64,000 nucleotides of DNA from Petrolisthes cinctipes (GCA_033782935.1 JAWQEG010000506.1:1290501-1354500); one strand, 5' to 3'. Shown: positions 33,445-45,292, counted from the stretch's first letter. Numbers and translations: made by a program. Notes: a model not told the origin generated them from the letters alone.

Positions 33445-34980
33445 TTTTACGTTCCATGACCTTGCATAAACAACTTGTGAGCGCAATAGGGCGATACGAT
33501 GAAGTCGATCTGGGGTCCTCCCCTCCTTTCAGTATGGGAATGACATGTGCAAAGTGCCACGAGTTTGGAAAGGTGTGACCCCTCCAAATCTCGTTGAACA
33601 CCTGCAACATCTTGATCATGGAATCATGATCAAGATGCTTTATCATCTCATACCGAATCTCATCGGGTCCTGGGGATGTCCCACCACAGGCTCCTAGGGC
33701 TTGGACAAGCTCTTGCATTGTTAGATCACTGCTGTAATGTAATTCATCTCCTGTGGCAAAGTCAATATGCTGCAGCTCTGATGCTTCCTTGATGGACAGG
33801 AAAGGTGGATGGTAATAATTAGAGCTGCTAGCAAAAGAGAACTGCCTGGCGAGGGCGTTAGCAATGTCTCTAGGTTCATCAAAGTTGCTGTTATTATAAG
33901 AGATGTTGGTAATTTTATTGAATATTTTTTTCTTATTTAATTTTCTTACAGTGAACCAGACTTGGGAAATTGATGTTTCTCTGTTTATACTAGAGACATC
34001 GCCAGGAGTCTCGTTTGGCTTGTCTGATGGTTCTACGAGCCCTAGCTCTCGTAAGTTTATACTTGCGAAAATTCTCATCACTAATGTGATTTTTGAAAAG
34101 CCTGTAGGCTCTATTCCTCTCACACAGTACCCTGCGGCAATCTGGCGTCCACCATGGAACTCTATACTTCGCGCTATCTATCAAAGTCTTAGGAATTGTT
34201 GCCGTTGCGGCTTTGAGGATATTATCTTTAATATTATTTACTTTATCATCAATGGTTTCTCCAACAATTTCAATATTGACACCCTTTGTGAAGGACACTC
34301 ATTCTGCTTTTTTTACGTTAAATTTAGGTGCTGAAGGCTCTTTAATAGTGTCGATTTTGAATTTAATCAAAATAGGAAAATGGTCGCTTCCCAATGAGTC
34401 ATCAATGGGTAGCCACTGGCAGGAGGCTGCAATTGATGGGGAGACCAGAGATAGGTCAAGGACGCTAAAATTACCAGTATTATTATCAACTCTCGTCGGA
34501 CTACCGTCGTTCAGAAGAACCAAATTGGAATCACTGATTAACCTAGCCACCTGTTCCCCCTTTCTATCATACTGCAGGGAACCCCATAACGTATGATGAG
34601 CATTAAAATCTCCTAAAATTAATTTTCTACAGGGCAGACTGTCTTGTAGATCAAAAACATCATCATAAGTTACTGTGTCAGGAGGAAAGTAGAAAGAACA
34701 GATTGTCAGGTAGGTGCCACCGAATTTTACTCTGCTAGCGACACTTTCCAGAGAAAATTTACAGGGCACATCAGTGAAAGGGAGGTTATGGCTGATGTAG
34801 ATTGACACTCCACCTCCACCCACCCCCCCCTACGGTCCTTCCTAATTAACATGTAGTTCCGAAGCTCAACAACCTCGTCATCGACTTGGTCGTTCAGATG
34901 AGTTTCCTGAAGGGCAAAAGTTTGAGTTCAATTAATCTAGCTCTAAGACTTCGACAGTTCCATTGGAGTATGGTTAGCGA
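33445..34980 (-). pseudogene. C2 ORF2: endonuclease and RT fingers
   Basis: The endonuclease N-terminus (LQWNCRSLRARL) is followed by a short deletion that removes most of the YDADIIALQETH block. GGGGVSIYISHNLPF, KLILGDFNAHHTLWGS, LNDGSPTRVDNNTG and SLGSDHFPILIKF are intact at 34299-34823. A frame change near 34300 leads to SFTKGVNIEIVG and VPWWTPDCRRVLCERNRAY (33990-34298). The RT fingers ACGGTSPGPDEIRYEMIKH, VFNEIWRGHTFPNSWHF and YRPIALTSCLCKVMER end at the A/T tract. With no RT palm, this copy is dead. Confidence 0.85.
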
Positions 34981-34985
34981 GAAGA

Positions 34986-36095
34986 TTATCGCTGTTTATT
35001 GTTTTTTTGGGGGCTTTGTTCGTCTGGTCGAACCTTTTTGTGCAGGGACGGAGGACCCTCTTCCTCCCCTGCACTTCCCGGGGGCCTCCCTCGGGATGGT
35101 TTCGAGGTGGTAGTCTCCATCGCTTGTTCCTCTCCACGAGCTACAGAGCCAGTCCTCGAACGGCTCGTCTCGCGAGGAGCTGGATGACTCCAGGATGTAT
35201 TCTTCATGGGAGTCACCTGAGCGAGAACATGAGATTTTGAACTTTTTACGGTATCATCAGCCTTGTGGTGCTTCTTTTGTTGGGTTGATTCAACAATTTC
35301 TTCTAATTCTTTTGTTAAATTTTCTACTTGAAGCATTAATTTGCTTACTTGATCTTTTAATTCTTTAATTTCTTTGTCCTTAGCCTGGATAGTCACGTTT
35401 AAATCGTTTGCATTAGCAGGAATAGTGGTGCCAGTCATAGCTGCAGCATAGGAAACTGTGGGAGTTTGGTTAACCCCTTCCACCTTCCTCTTTGCCTCAC
35501 CATAACTGACATCATGAGCCCTCATGTATGCCATTGCCTCAGTCTCCACTTTAAGGCTCCTGCAGTCACCTGCACACTTGAGAAATGTCTCTGAACACAA
35601 AGATGTCTCGTGATTTCCTGCACATTTACCACAAGTGAATGAATCTTTATTAAAACACCTCAATTCTGTGTGTCCGAATTTCTGGCAACGGAAACAACTC
35701 ATCGGTTTGTGAACATATGGTCTAACGTGAACTATTTCATGACCAATTTTAACCGTATCCGGAATCTGGGCTGAAGCAAAAGTCATAAAACATAAGCCAA
35801 ATTTCTCTCTTTTGTTCTCTCTCATCCTGGTCATACTTTGTACATCAACAACGCCTTGGTCCTTCATTCCCTCCAACCTTAACCTGGGATGCCTTCAGTA
35901 CTTTCACCAGGAGACTACCATCACGTAACTTCTTAGAATAATCAAGACTACCAGCTGCTTGACCATCAAGGACCTTTTTGATGAAAAGGGGTTAACAGTG
36001 TTGAGAGACTGACCCTCATCTACATCTCTAATATTTACATAACGAGCATTCATAGGAGGAATTTTAATATCAAGTTTTCGTTGTCTGTCTGCCAT
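34986..36095 (-). pseudogene. C2 ORF1 (zinc knuckles and coiled coil)
   Basis: The N-terminus MADRQRKLDIKIPPMNARY (36095) frameshifts near 35990 and is followed by the main frame 34986-35876. That frame has VKIGHEIVHVRPYV, CCHC CFRCQKFGHTELRC (about 35665-35705), a second knuckle CGKCAGNHETSLC, EAMAYMRAHDVSYGEAKRK, the coiled coil EIKELKDQVSKLMLQVENL, and a Ser/Arg-rich tail. This is the most complete ORF1 of family C here. It shows the uninterrupted sequence at the site where A2 entered C4. The role is RNA binding and ribonucleoprotein assembly by analogy with I-type ORF1. Confidence 0.82.
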
Positions 36096-36544
36096 AGGGG
36101 TTCCATTATTGTCAGTCGTTGTCCTAGTTTGGTCCTTGGTCGTTAACCTCCCTCCTTGAGGAGGAGGGAGGCTAGTCCGGAATCATCCATCCGGGGCATC
36201 GGACTACGTCCGACCCCTGTCTTATCACACTTACCTAACTCCCTTAACTATTGTATCAACCCCAAAAATGGACAATAATTTAGATAAATAAAAGTTGCCT
36301 TTACTCGCCCCCCTCCCTCCCCTAGTGGTAGCCTGGCGGCGTTCTCTAGTACCAGCTAGGGGATCGGAGTTTGTGCGTAAGGAACTTCCCCACCACCGAA
36401 CCTGCCTAATACGATAGGTGGTGTAGTAGGAACCCACCTCCCAAGCAAATACCGTTGCTCAGCCAAGAGACAACTGTAGGCCCAGGAGGTTGCACGGAAA
36501 ATATTGAAGAAAAAGTAGTTTAAGAGAAAGAGGTGCCCAAATAA

Positions 36545-37205
36545 TGGGTCTGGCTGGATTATTGGGCTTGTAAGTTTTAATGGGTCCATACATGTATGGC
36601 AGGGAAGGAGAACGAGAGGAGAACTGTTTTATAAGTTGATCATTACCCTTTAACACTGTTTTCATTTTCTTATTGAACTGAGAATTCACCGTTTCAATGG
36701 GATTCTTCCTTAGTTTCGAGTACGTTACATCGTCACTTAATAAATATTTCATTTTGAGTATGTAATCATCTTTTTTCATGATAACTACTGCATTCGACTT
36801 GTCAACTTTCGTAATGTGCATTTCACTGTCATTTTTCATGGCTTTAATTGCAGTGGTAAATCTTTTAGGGCAATTTGGAACTGACTGTTTTGAAATAGAA
36901 GAATATACAATTCCATTACACAGATTAACTTCCTTACTCGTTAAGTCACTGTATTTTTCCAAGTTAAAAATGCTTTCGTTACATTCACACCACTAATATC
37001 CTGTTGGCAAGCAAAACTCATTCCCTATCCTAGGGCACTTACGGTATCTTGGTCCAGTTGTCGATCGGATAAATTAACTATGAAACTAGGATTGGCATCC
37101 TTGGTCCAACCACTATTTTCAATGAGCTGGGCACACTGATCTTAACTTGTCGTAGACGTAGTCTTCCAGCCGTTTTCTCTACGCCTCTGGGATAGCTCGA
37201 AGAAA
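36545..37205 (-). pseudogene. Penelope-like element, N-terminal RT fragment
   Basis: Minus strand. The N-terminal block FIVNLSDRQLDQDTVSALG and GMSFACQQDISG (37130-36990, with one stop), MEKYSDLTSKEVNL, then ITKVDKSNAVVIMKKDDY, MKYLLSDDVTYSKL, LPYMYGPIKTYKPNNPARPI. These are the finger blocks of Penelope-type RTs. The fragment ends where the C2 leader starts. The GIY-YIG half is absent here but present in the other fragment at 19041-19918, so the two could be halves of similar elements. Confidence 0.82.
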
Positions 37206-37210
37206 TGCCT

Positions 37211-38387
37211 GGTTCCATGATCAAGATGTTGCAGGTGTTTAATGAGATTTGGAGGGGTCACACCTTTCCAAACTCGTGGCACTTTGCACATGTCATTCCC
37301 ATACCGAAAGGAGGGGGGGACCACAGATCGACTTCGTCATATAGCCTTATTGCGCTCACAAGTTGCTTATGCAAGTTCATGGAACGAATTGTTAATCGTA
37401 GGCTATTGCATCTTCTAAATTCCAGGAATTTGCTGGTTGACGAGCAGTGTGCCTTCCGTAAAGGTCGCCAGACGCTCGATCAGCTAGTAAACCTGGAAGT
37501 TCAAATTCAAGAGGCATTTGCCAAAAAACAATTTTTTATTGCAGTATTTTTAGATATTGAAAAAGCCTACGACATGATGTGGCTACATGGCCTCCTCAGG
37601 AAACTATATGCGATGGGATTATGCGGTAACCTGCGGTAACTTTCTCTGTCAATCTTTTTTCGAACACAGTCACTTTTTCGGACATATTTGTCCAGGCAAA
37701 TGGGGTCTCCCAGGGGAGTGTTCTGTCTCCGACTTTATTTCTATGTATGATCAATGATATTCTACCAGCTCCTCCTCGAAATCTTAAATACTCACTGTAC
37801 GCCAATGACTGTGCAATATGGCACTCCAGCTGTAATGCAGAGTTTTCGGCAACTCGGATCCAATTGGCACTGGATTTGATTCACAATTGGAGCCTCCAGT
37901 GAGGTTTTAAGTTTTCAATAAAAAAGAGTGTAGGGGTTATTTTCACTCATAGGAAGAAGCCAGACGTCCGGCTGACTATGAGTGACAACCCCCTACCTAT
38001 TCAAAATTCTACTAAATTTCTTGGACTGCATTTTGACAGTCGACTGACATGGCAAGTCCATGTCAGTCAGTTAAAAACTAAATGTTTAAAAGCACTCAAT
38101 TTGCTGAAGTGCATTTCTGGTACTAAATGGGGAGCAGATAGGAAGTCATTACTAATGCTATGTAAAGCCCTGATTAGATCTAGAGTAGACTATGGGTCAA
38201 TAGTGTATGGTTGGGCATCTGAGTCTGTGTTGAAAGGTTTGGATATAGTGCAGAATGCGTGTTTGCGTGTGTGTCTTGGAGACCTACGTTGCACTCGAAT
38301 CGAGCGTCTAGAGGTGGCGTCACAAGTGCCTCCCCTCCGTTTAAGACGAGATCAATAACTTCTCGTATATAGTGCTAAAAAATCCAG
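37211..38387 (+). pseudogene. C3 reverse transcriptase with mutated YADD
   Basis: Fingers: RGHTFPNSWHFAHVIPIPKG, LTSCLCKFMERIVN, FRKGRQTLDQLVN. Block A: IAVFLDIEKAYDMMWLHG. Block B: NGVSQGSVLSPTLF, where Pro of the usual GVPQG is Ser. The active site reads YANDCAIW at 37798-37809: the first catalytic Asp is Asn, which would abolish polymerisation. About 36 bp near 37635 and the frame are disturbed. Thumb: STKFLGLHFDSRLTWQVHV, LIRSRVDYGSIVYGWAS, and TRIERLEVASQVPPLRLRR with a TAA at 38356. Confidence 0.85.
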
Positions 38388-38690
38388 GGTGCCGAGTCAT
38401 CTTCCCGGGAATGCCTTCCTACGGCAACTGCCCCAGGGGGGCCATGACGCTAGGCCCCTGGCAGAGGGACCGAGTCACCCGTCCCGGAACCCCTGCGACC
38501 CAGGGAGCACTGGTGTGAGGCCAATGGGGACCAGATCCCAATTTCAGGTACCCGGGGAGCCGAGTCATCCTCCCGGTAATGCCTTGGTGAGGCATTTGTA
38601 ACTGGTGGGCTATGGCGATAGGCCCCCGGAAAGGCCGAGTTATCCACCTGGACATCGCATGGCCCCGGAGGGCACTGGCTTGAGGTCACT
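38388..38690 (+). repeat. Duplicated Pro/Gly-rich linker in C3
   Basis: Two related units, one starting PSHLPGNAFLRQL and the other PSHPPGNALVRHL. Each continues into a GGH..RP..PSxPxxxP..P.GTG segment. The DNA is strikingly GC-rich compared with its surroundings. One stop (TAA at 38599) lies between them. Its place between RT and RNase H is the same in C1 and C4. Confidence 0.75.
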
Positions 38691-39711
38691 CAGAGCAAGA
38701 CTCCACGACCTCATAGAGTGTGTCGGTATAGAATTATCAACAATCGATTCCCTGGTTTTAGTAAACATTGCACCCTGGGTAACACCCCCCTTCACTATAG
38801 TGGATTCCTGGTTGCCAGGGGTTAAATCCCAGGTGCCGGAGGTAGAGGTACACCAGAGGTTTCGTAAGATAATTGTTAAACATCTTTCATATTTCCATCT
38901 GTATACCGACGGTTCCAAGACGGATGAATGTGTTGGTGCAGGTGTGTGGTCGACTGAATGTCAGTTAAGATTCAGACTGCCGAATCATACATCGATTTTT
39001 ATAGCCGAACTTTTTGCTATTAATAAAGCTTTGGATTTTGCCCTATCGACGACCCACGATAGGATAGTTATCTTTTCTGATTCATTAAGTTTACTTTAAG
39101 CTATTAAATCATAGAATACAACTAACAACGAAATACAAGGGAATATCATTAGTAAGCTGTTTTGTGCCAATAAATCAATCAAGCTAATATGGGTACCTTC
39201 ACATTATGGTATCTATGGCAATGATCAGGCTGATATACTAGCCGGGTCAACTGTTGATCTGGACCTTAGCATAGTCCGTACGGATCTCAGGTGTTTTGTT
39301 TCCCTCATTAAGTCTCGAATTCATCTCCTGTGGCAAAGGCAGTGGACCAGATTAAACATCAGATATAAAGTAAAAAAAGTATTTGAACCCAGGGCTACGT
39401 CATCATGGCGTAGTCGGAGGGACGAGGTGGTGTTGGCCCGTCTCAGGGTCAACGCCATATGGTTAACCCACCTAGAGCCTCATGTTAACAGAAACTTTCC
39501 CCCCATGTGCCTATCATGTAATACAGTCATGTCAATAGCCCATCTGCTAATTTTTTGTACAGAATTTGAAAATCAACGTAACAAAATTAAAAAATATTTC
39601 CAATTTAAAATAATAGCTTTCACCATCAACAATTTACTAGCAGATGATAAGAATATTATTAACAAACTAATGAGTTTTCTGAGGGAGACAAAACTTTATG
39701 ACCTTATATAG
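38605..39711 (+). pseudogene. C3 RNase H and C-terminal zinc motif
   Basis: FHLYTDGSKTDECVGAGVW, AELFAINKALDFAL and IVIFSDSLSLL are open. A TAA at 39098 and further changes follow. LIWVPSHYGIYGNDQADIL has Glu-to-Asp next to the final catalytic region. The last open piece (39427-39711) carries CLSCNTVMSIAHLLIFC and ends ETKLYDLI. Motif order equals C1. Not functional as a whole. Confidence 0.85.
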
Positions 39712-39802
39712 ATTAATATAATAAAATGGAACCATTGGCTTAATGACCTTTGGCTATATGCCACTGGTTGATAGCCAATAAATCCAACAAGCGAACATTC
39801 TT

Positions 39803-40550
39803 CTCATTATGCGTCCAGACTTTGTTTCGTCCAGTCTTCGTCCTCGTTTAGCACAGCAACAACAGACTACAGTACTGTCCGTGGAGTTACCTTGGTGTAC
39901 CGAGGCCTCTCACCAGCAGTACTCTGTTGTTTCTTTGCTTGGTTAAAGTAATTAATTAAAGTAAATTTGCAGCGTTTTGCTGCACTGCTGTACTGCACCT
40001 TCAGTGTTTTGTTTTTTGCTGAAAGATAAACAGTAGTGCATGGTAGATAGTAGCTAGTTGTTCCCCGCACCAGACCCACATCACTCACTGCCTCAGGGGA
40101 AACCTTGTTGTAGGGAGGCCCAGAAATCTGGTGCGACATTTGGGCACCTCTTTCTCTTAAACTACTTTTTCTTCCATATTTTCTGTGCGAACTCCTGGGC
40201 CTACGGTTGTCTCTGAGCTGAGCAACGGTATTCGCTTGGGAGGTGGCTTCTGACTACACCACCCCTCGCATTAGGCAGGTTCGGTGGTGGGGAAGTTCCT
40301 TCCGCACAAACTCCCGATCCCCTAGCTGGTACTGGAGAACGCCGCCAGGCTACCACTAGGGGGGGGGGAGTATAGGCAACTTTTATTTCCCTAAATTATT
40401 GTCCATTACTGGGGGTTGATACAATAGTTAAGGGAGTTAGGTAAGTGTGCTAGGAGAGGGGTCGAACGTAGTCCGATGCCCAGGATGAATGATCCCCCGA
40501 CTAGCCTCCCTCCTCCACAAGGAGAGAGGTTAACGACCAAGGACCAAACT
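39803..40550 (+). other. 5' UTR of C4
   Basis: Leader matching C1 from CAGCAACAACAGACTACAG on. It holds the poly(G) block at about 40362-40370 and the CTCCCTCCTCC block before the start. The apparent ORF start at 40476 is replaced by the better start at 40557 (MADNNGTPTADR), which agrees with C2. Confidence 0.65.
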
Positions 40551-40556
40551 AGGACA

Positions 40557-41277
40557 ATGGCAGACAATAATGGAACCCCTACGGCAGACAGACACCGACA
40601 ACTTAATGTTGAAATTCCTCCTATGAATGCTCGTTATGTAAATATTAGATGTGTAGATGAGGGTCAGTCTTTCAAGACTGTTAACCCCATTATCATCAAA
40701 AAGGCCCTTAATGGTCAAGCAGGTGGCAGTGTTGATTATGCTAAGAAGTTGTGTGATGCTAGTCTCCTGGTGCAAGTACTGAAGGCATCCCAGGTTAATT
40801 AAGGATCTCCTTAAACTGACGCAGATTCATGACCTTAAGGTGAAAACCTCTATTCCAGTGTGGCCAAATACCTGTAAGGGCGTCATTTTCCATAGGGAAT
40901 TGGCCGCTCTGAATGAGGCAGACATTTTGGAGGGAATGAAGGGCCAAGGCGTTGTTGATGTTCAAAGTATGACCAGGATGAGAGAGAACAAGAGAGAGAA
41001 ATTTGGCTTATGTTTTATGACTTTTGCTTCAGCCCAGATTCCGGACACGGTAAAGATTGGACACGAAATAGTTCACGATAGACTATATGTTCAGAAACCG
41101 ATGCGTTGTTTCCGTTGCCAGAAATTCGGACACACAGCATTGAGTTGTTTTAATAAAGATTCATTCAGTTGTGGTAAATGTGCAGGTAGTCACTAGACAA
41201 AATTGTGTACAGAGACAGTTCTCAAGTGTGCTAATTGTGGCGGCCCCCAACAGGCAAGTGCAGGTGACTGGAGGAAC
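40557..41277 (+). pseudogene. C4 ORF1, N-terminal half with zinc knuckles
   Basis: It starts MADNNGTPTADRHRQLN. EIPPMNARYVNIRCVDEG follows, then a break at TTAATTAA (40795-40802). The frame of the next piece (40840-41196) is offset exactly by the 4 extra bases. VKIGHEIVHDRLYVQKP, CCHC CFRCQKFGHTALSC and CGKCAGSH follow, with a TAG at 41196. At 41269-41277 the 9-bp target is cut by A2. The remaining ORF1 resumes at 46879. Confidence 0.82.
41269..41277 (+). repeat. Target-site duplication of A2, left copy
   Basis: TGGAGGAAC, matching TGCAGGAAC at 46870-46878 with one difference. The uninterrupted relative C2 has TGCAGGAGC at this place. Confidence 0.85.
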
Positions 41278-41295
41278 TTTTTTTTTTTTTTTTTA

Positions 41296-41476
41296 ATTCA
41301 TTGTGCCTTAGCGTCAGTAAATAGGCAGACAACAGTACACAAGGGTAGGCAGGACTCACGAGAACCCAATGACCACACACATACACAAGCACACACACAC
41401 ACACGCACACACACACACATCACGAAAACATAACAGAATGGGTCACAAACACACAGATAAATATTTACATCATGAC
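41296..41476 (-). other. 3' UTR of A2 with (CA)n
   Basis: Counterpart of 3121-3299, carrying the same CA-rich tract (41375-41419 on the plus strand). Conservation of this tract in both copies suggests that it is part of the element 3' end. Confidence 0.75.
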
Positions 41477-42370
41477 CTACTTAAATCCACCAAAACGAGG
41501 GTGGCGCACCAGAAGTTCCTCCAGAACCTGATGGTTCAGCAGGTGTCGACAAACCACATCAAGTGGCAGGCCCCAGGGCAACAAGTGTCGGACAGTGGGG
41601 CAGGCCAGGCAATAGTGCGCTATAGTGTTAGCACGAGGCGCTCGACACAAGCGACACTCAGTGAAGGGAGGCTCACCCTGCTTCCCAGCAACCTGCCACG
41701 GTGGCCTGTAGCCAAGCCTCAAACGAGCAGAGACTACATTGTGCCTCCGAACCATGAGGCCTCGACGGTGGTAGGAATATTTGTGACGGCAGACAGACTC
41801 ATAATGGGTGATGGAGATGCTGAAGGGCCTCTCTGCATCCCTACGTCGCCGTACAGGGAGGAGAGCGGCGGAGCGAACTCTAGAAAGGTAACATGTCAGG
41901 GAGAGAGGACGTCCAACACCACGAGGAGGCAGATGGCAGGCTTCATTTGCAAGTCTGTCAACTGTACCATTTTGACGTAAACCTACATGGGATGGCATCC
42001 ATAAATATTTGACAATCAAGTTACGATGACGCAATAAGGCCAAAAACTATAAAATCTGCTGAATAACAGTAGAGTGTGTGGGCTGAACACTAGAGAGGGA
42101 ATGAAGGGCAGGTTTGGAGTCACAAAAAATGGCAGCATTCACTGCACGTTGACAAACAAGACTAACAGCATCCAGAATGGCATACAGTTCACACAATGTT
42201 GAGCTAGATTGGTTACAGAGACGACGGCCAACCCAGCCACCTGGAGGTGACTCCAGGTCAGGCGAGGAAATGGCACAACCTGCTGTGCCATCCGCTTGCA
42301 ATGAGCCATCAGTGTAGAGGCAGTATGGATCTGTGATGAAGGACATCACTGTTTCTATGTGTTCCAGAGC
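41477..42370 (-). pseudogene. A2 ORF2: RNase H and zinc motif
   Basis: YCLYTDGSLQADGTAG, LCELYAILDAVSL and IFCDSKPALHSL are in 42047-42349. A TAG at about 42048 (TCG in A1) then interrupts, and LWMPSHVGLRQNGTVDRLA follows. The terminal zinc region CRLCRAPRANTIAHYCLAC is intact here, unlike A1. A second TAG at about 42370 (TTG in A1) separates RNase H from the RT. Comparing A1 and A2 shows each was inactivated at different positions. Confidence 0.87.
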
Positions 42371-44093
42371 CTACTGCCGCTGTAGAGAAGGCAGTTCCGA
42401 CTTGGAAGTAGGTGTGAAGCTCACATCAAGTGTTTGTAGCATCCATGGAGGGGGCCCTGGGGGGACGTCTGCAACCATTATATCTATATTAAGACTACCG
42501 AGCATAGAGGAAACAGACCTTATAAGAGTACGTCCAGCAGGCAGTATGGGAGGGACAGGGGAGTTTGGTCTAAGAAAAGTCCTGACCAACTGAGAGTAAT
42601 GGGGTGAAAGATGTGGGAAATGGAGGCACTTGACAGTGCAGCAAGTAACATTAGAATAAATTCTCTCGATTAATGGGGGAAGGCGCAACTCACGCTGCAT
42701 GTTCACTATCCTGGTCGACATTGGACAGCCGAGAATTATTCTCATTGCTCTATTCTGAAATTTTTCTAAAATTTTCAGAGTAGCCCTAGGAGGTTGAATC
42801 AAAGCATGGGAGAGGTAATCAACAACTGAACGGATAAAAGCAATATAGATGGTCCTGGCTACTGGGATGGAGATGCCCGAGGAGTTGTTAGAGAGCCATT
42901 GAAGTGGTGTAAGTCGACGCTGGAGACGACCCAATAAGTCCTGGACAATGGGATGGTCTTGAGGTCTGGCAGGGACAATCGGCCAAATATTGACTGGCGC
43001 GCCCAGGTAGCAGTACTGGGAACACATGGGAATGACAGTCCCTCTAATGGTGAACACTGGCTGAGCTTGAGGAAGGCGGCAAGTGAATATTCTGCCCTTA
43101 TCTGGGGAGACAATAATGCCACAGTGAGAGGAGGCCACAGAGGAGTCAAGAAACAGTTGGAGGTCCCTTGGTGAGGTAGAATGAACACAGATATCATCAG
43201 CATAGCACGTAATTGTAGTTCCAGGAATATCAGGGAGAGAAGTGAGCAACCAAAGCATCAGAATATTAAATAACAATGGGCTGAGAACACCCCCTTGAGG
43301 CGTACCAAGATTAAAACTGCGCAAAGGACTGAGTGCACCACTGAAAAACACACGGGAGGTCATGTTACTCAGGTAGCCCGAATCCACCGTAATAGATTAC
43401 CCTTTATCCCAAAGTCAACCAGTTGATCCAAAATGACATCTCTATTAGCAACATCGAAGGCACTTCGAAGGTCAATGAAGGCCACCACACTGTCCCTGGA
43501 AAGGCGAGAGTACAGGTCGACTAGGCAGAGGTGTGGAAACCAAACAGCCATGGAGAAAGGCGATCCTGCAGTCTGTACATGAGACGATTGAGTAAGATTC
43601 TCTCCATAACCTTACAAAAACAAGAAGTGAGGGAAATAGGCCTGAACTTCGCAGTGCCGGGCTTAGGGATGGGTATTATTGTGCTGCTGGTCCAGGCTCG
43701 TGGTACACAACCGTCACGAAGACAAAGATTGTACAGTCGATGTAGAGGGTTCCCAGGAACTTGTTGAAGTAGGCGCAGCACAGCATAAGTAATACCATCA
43801 TCACCAGGGGAAGAAGCTCTACCCCGAGAGAGAGCACAGTGCAACTCCTCCTCAGTTATCTCCTCTGTATCATCATCATCATCAACTTGTAACAGAGCAG
43901 ACATTAGACGTAGCCGATGGACAGCAGCACGGGAAGTGAGCGCATCTTGTATGTGGATGGGTAGACTGGCTTGGGTAGATTGTTCTGACCAGGTCGACAA
44001 GTTGTTTGGCATAGTCGGCGGGAGTGTGATGACGAGCAGTGGCCGGTGTCTTTTTAACAACTCGACGGATGAGGTGCCACATAGAAGCCACAT
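42371..44093 (-). pseudogene. A2 ORF2: reverse transcriptase and linker
   Basis: The linker with the acidic run DDDDDTEEITEEELH and the fingers IIPIPKPGTAKFRPISLTS are in 43521-44093. A deletion of about 17 bp near 43530 removes the KRSTHH segment. VVAFIDLRSAFD (block A) is in 43369-43551. A one-base loss near 43378 changes frame. GTPQGGVLSPLLFNILM (block B) and CYADDICVHS (block C) are intact in 42371-43387. This copy keeps the linker that is lost in A1. Confidence 0.87.
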
Positions 44094-44099
44094 TTATTT

Positions 44100-45292
44100 G
44101 CTGGTTGATGCTGTCCGTGAAACTCTGCAAAGACTCAGTGTGAGCACACTCCTGCAGGGCAACTAAAGCGTCCCTAGACATCTGGTAACGACGGAGTAGG
44201 TCAGGGGTTGGGTATACGTGCATCCAGCGTCCAGGAGTGGGCAGTATGGCAATGATGGAGATGTGGCCGGGAGACGTATAGCCTATAAAAGTCATGAGTA
44301 GCAGATACAAGATCAGAGTACAACTGTTCAGCTGATGATATGTCAAATGTAGGGAATACATGGGCCATAAATAAGATGTAAGTCAGGCAATATTTAGGGG
44401 GCACAGCAATACACAAACGCGTGGCTGAAGCACCTGACCCAGCAGGTAGAGAATAATGAAACCCAAGAGCGATGTGATCAGAGAATAAGTCTGGCACTGA
44501 GAAGCATTGGACCTCAGATGCTATCAGGCCAGACGAGAGGATGTAATCCAGAGTACCTCCCCGGCAATGAGTGGCACCGCCAGTGTCCCAGCGTGTCAGA
44601 TGATGCTTGCGGATGTATGAAAGGACACAAATACCATTACGATTAATAGAGCCAGGACCATCACCTAAATCAGAATGTCGTGTATTAAAATCTCTCATAT
44701 ACACCATACCACGCACTGTTGGAGAAGAAAGAGCCTCAAGAGTGAGTCTAGCTGGGGCAGAATAGACATTACATAGTTGGAGTACTCCATTCCCAGGTAG
44801 AACCTCAAATAGCTGAAAGGTCATGTCAGGATCAGTGGAGGTACGGAGAAGGCGATGTGGCAAGGAGCTATGTATGTAAGTCAGGAGACCATTCCTTACC
44901 AGATGAACATATGCCACATAACCTAAGATGGGAGGAGCTTGCCCAGCAGCGAGCCGTCATCCTAGAAATGCTTCCTGGAGAAAAATAACACTGGGATGAT
45001 GACGAAAAACATAGGCCTTGAGTTGAGTGAGCTTAGCATAACTGGTGATACCACATACATTCCAAGAGATGACATCCAGCCGGCAATCACTAGCGAACTC
45101 TGTATTTGGAGGTAGAAGTCTGGTGAGTGGGGGCAGATGAGCGACCTGGAGAAAAAGATGGACCAGGAGAAGGGACTGACTCGAAAAGCTTTTCAAGGCG
45201 AGATGCAACAATATCCATCTTTTCGGTAAGGGTAGTGACAGTTGAGATGATGGCCTGCTGAGCCTCGACCAAGGTGGAGAGTTTGGAGTCAT
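44100..45292 (-). pseudogene. A2 ORF2: endonuclease
   Basis: DVISWNVCGITSYAKLTQL and VIFLQEAFLG (catalytic Glu) are followed by a TGA at about 44958. LLTYIHSSLPHRLL, VYMRDFNTRHSDLGDG (the usual Gly before DFN is Arg), RGGTLDYILSSGL and FSDHIALGFHYSL (Asp-His) lie in 44201-44917, in the same frame. A frame change near 44340 leads to the linker. This whole domain is missing from A1. The apurinic-type fold places family A among endonuclease-primed non-LTR elements. Confidence 0.85.

Larger units (their letters stand above)
33416..36543 (-). mobile_element. Non-LTR retrotransposon C2 (family C), 3'-truncated
   Basis: Minus-strand copy running from the 5' UTR (36543) through ORF1 and endonuclease to the RT fingers, where family sequence stops after SCLCKVMER at about 33445 and the A/T tract begins. 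The first about 340 bp of the 5' UTR seen in C1 and C4 are missing at 36543, where Penelope-like sequence starts. It has several indels. Confidence 0.85.
37211..39788 (+). mobile_element. Non-LTR retrotransposon C3 (family C), 5'-truncated
   Basis: It begins inside the RT fingers (SMIKMLQVFNEIW) and runs to the family 3' end AATAAATCCAACAAG. C4 starts within about 15 bp, in the same orientation. It retains the full thumb and linker that C1 lost. Confidence 0.85.

Noticed and set aside
39952..39959. TTAATTAA in the C4 leader as another 4-bp doubling
   Set aside because: C1 has TTAAGTAA at the same length, so a single substitution explains it. The 3' LTR case at 18233-18240 is likewise equal in length to the 5' LTR.
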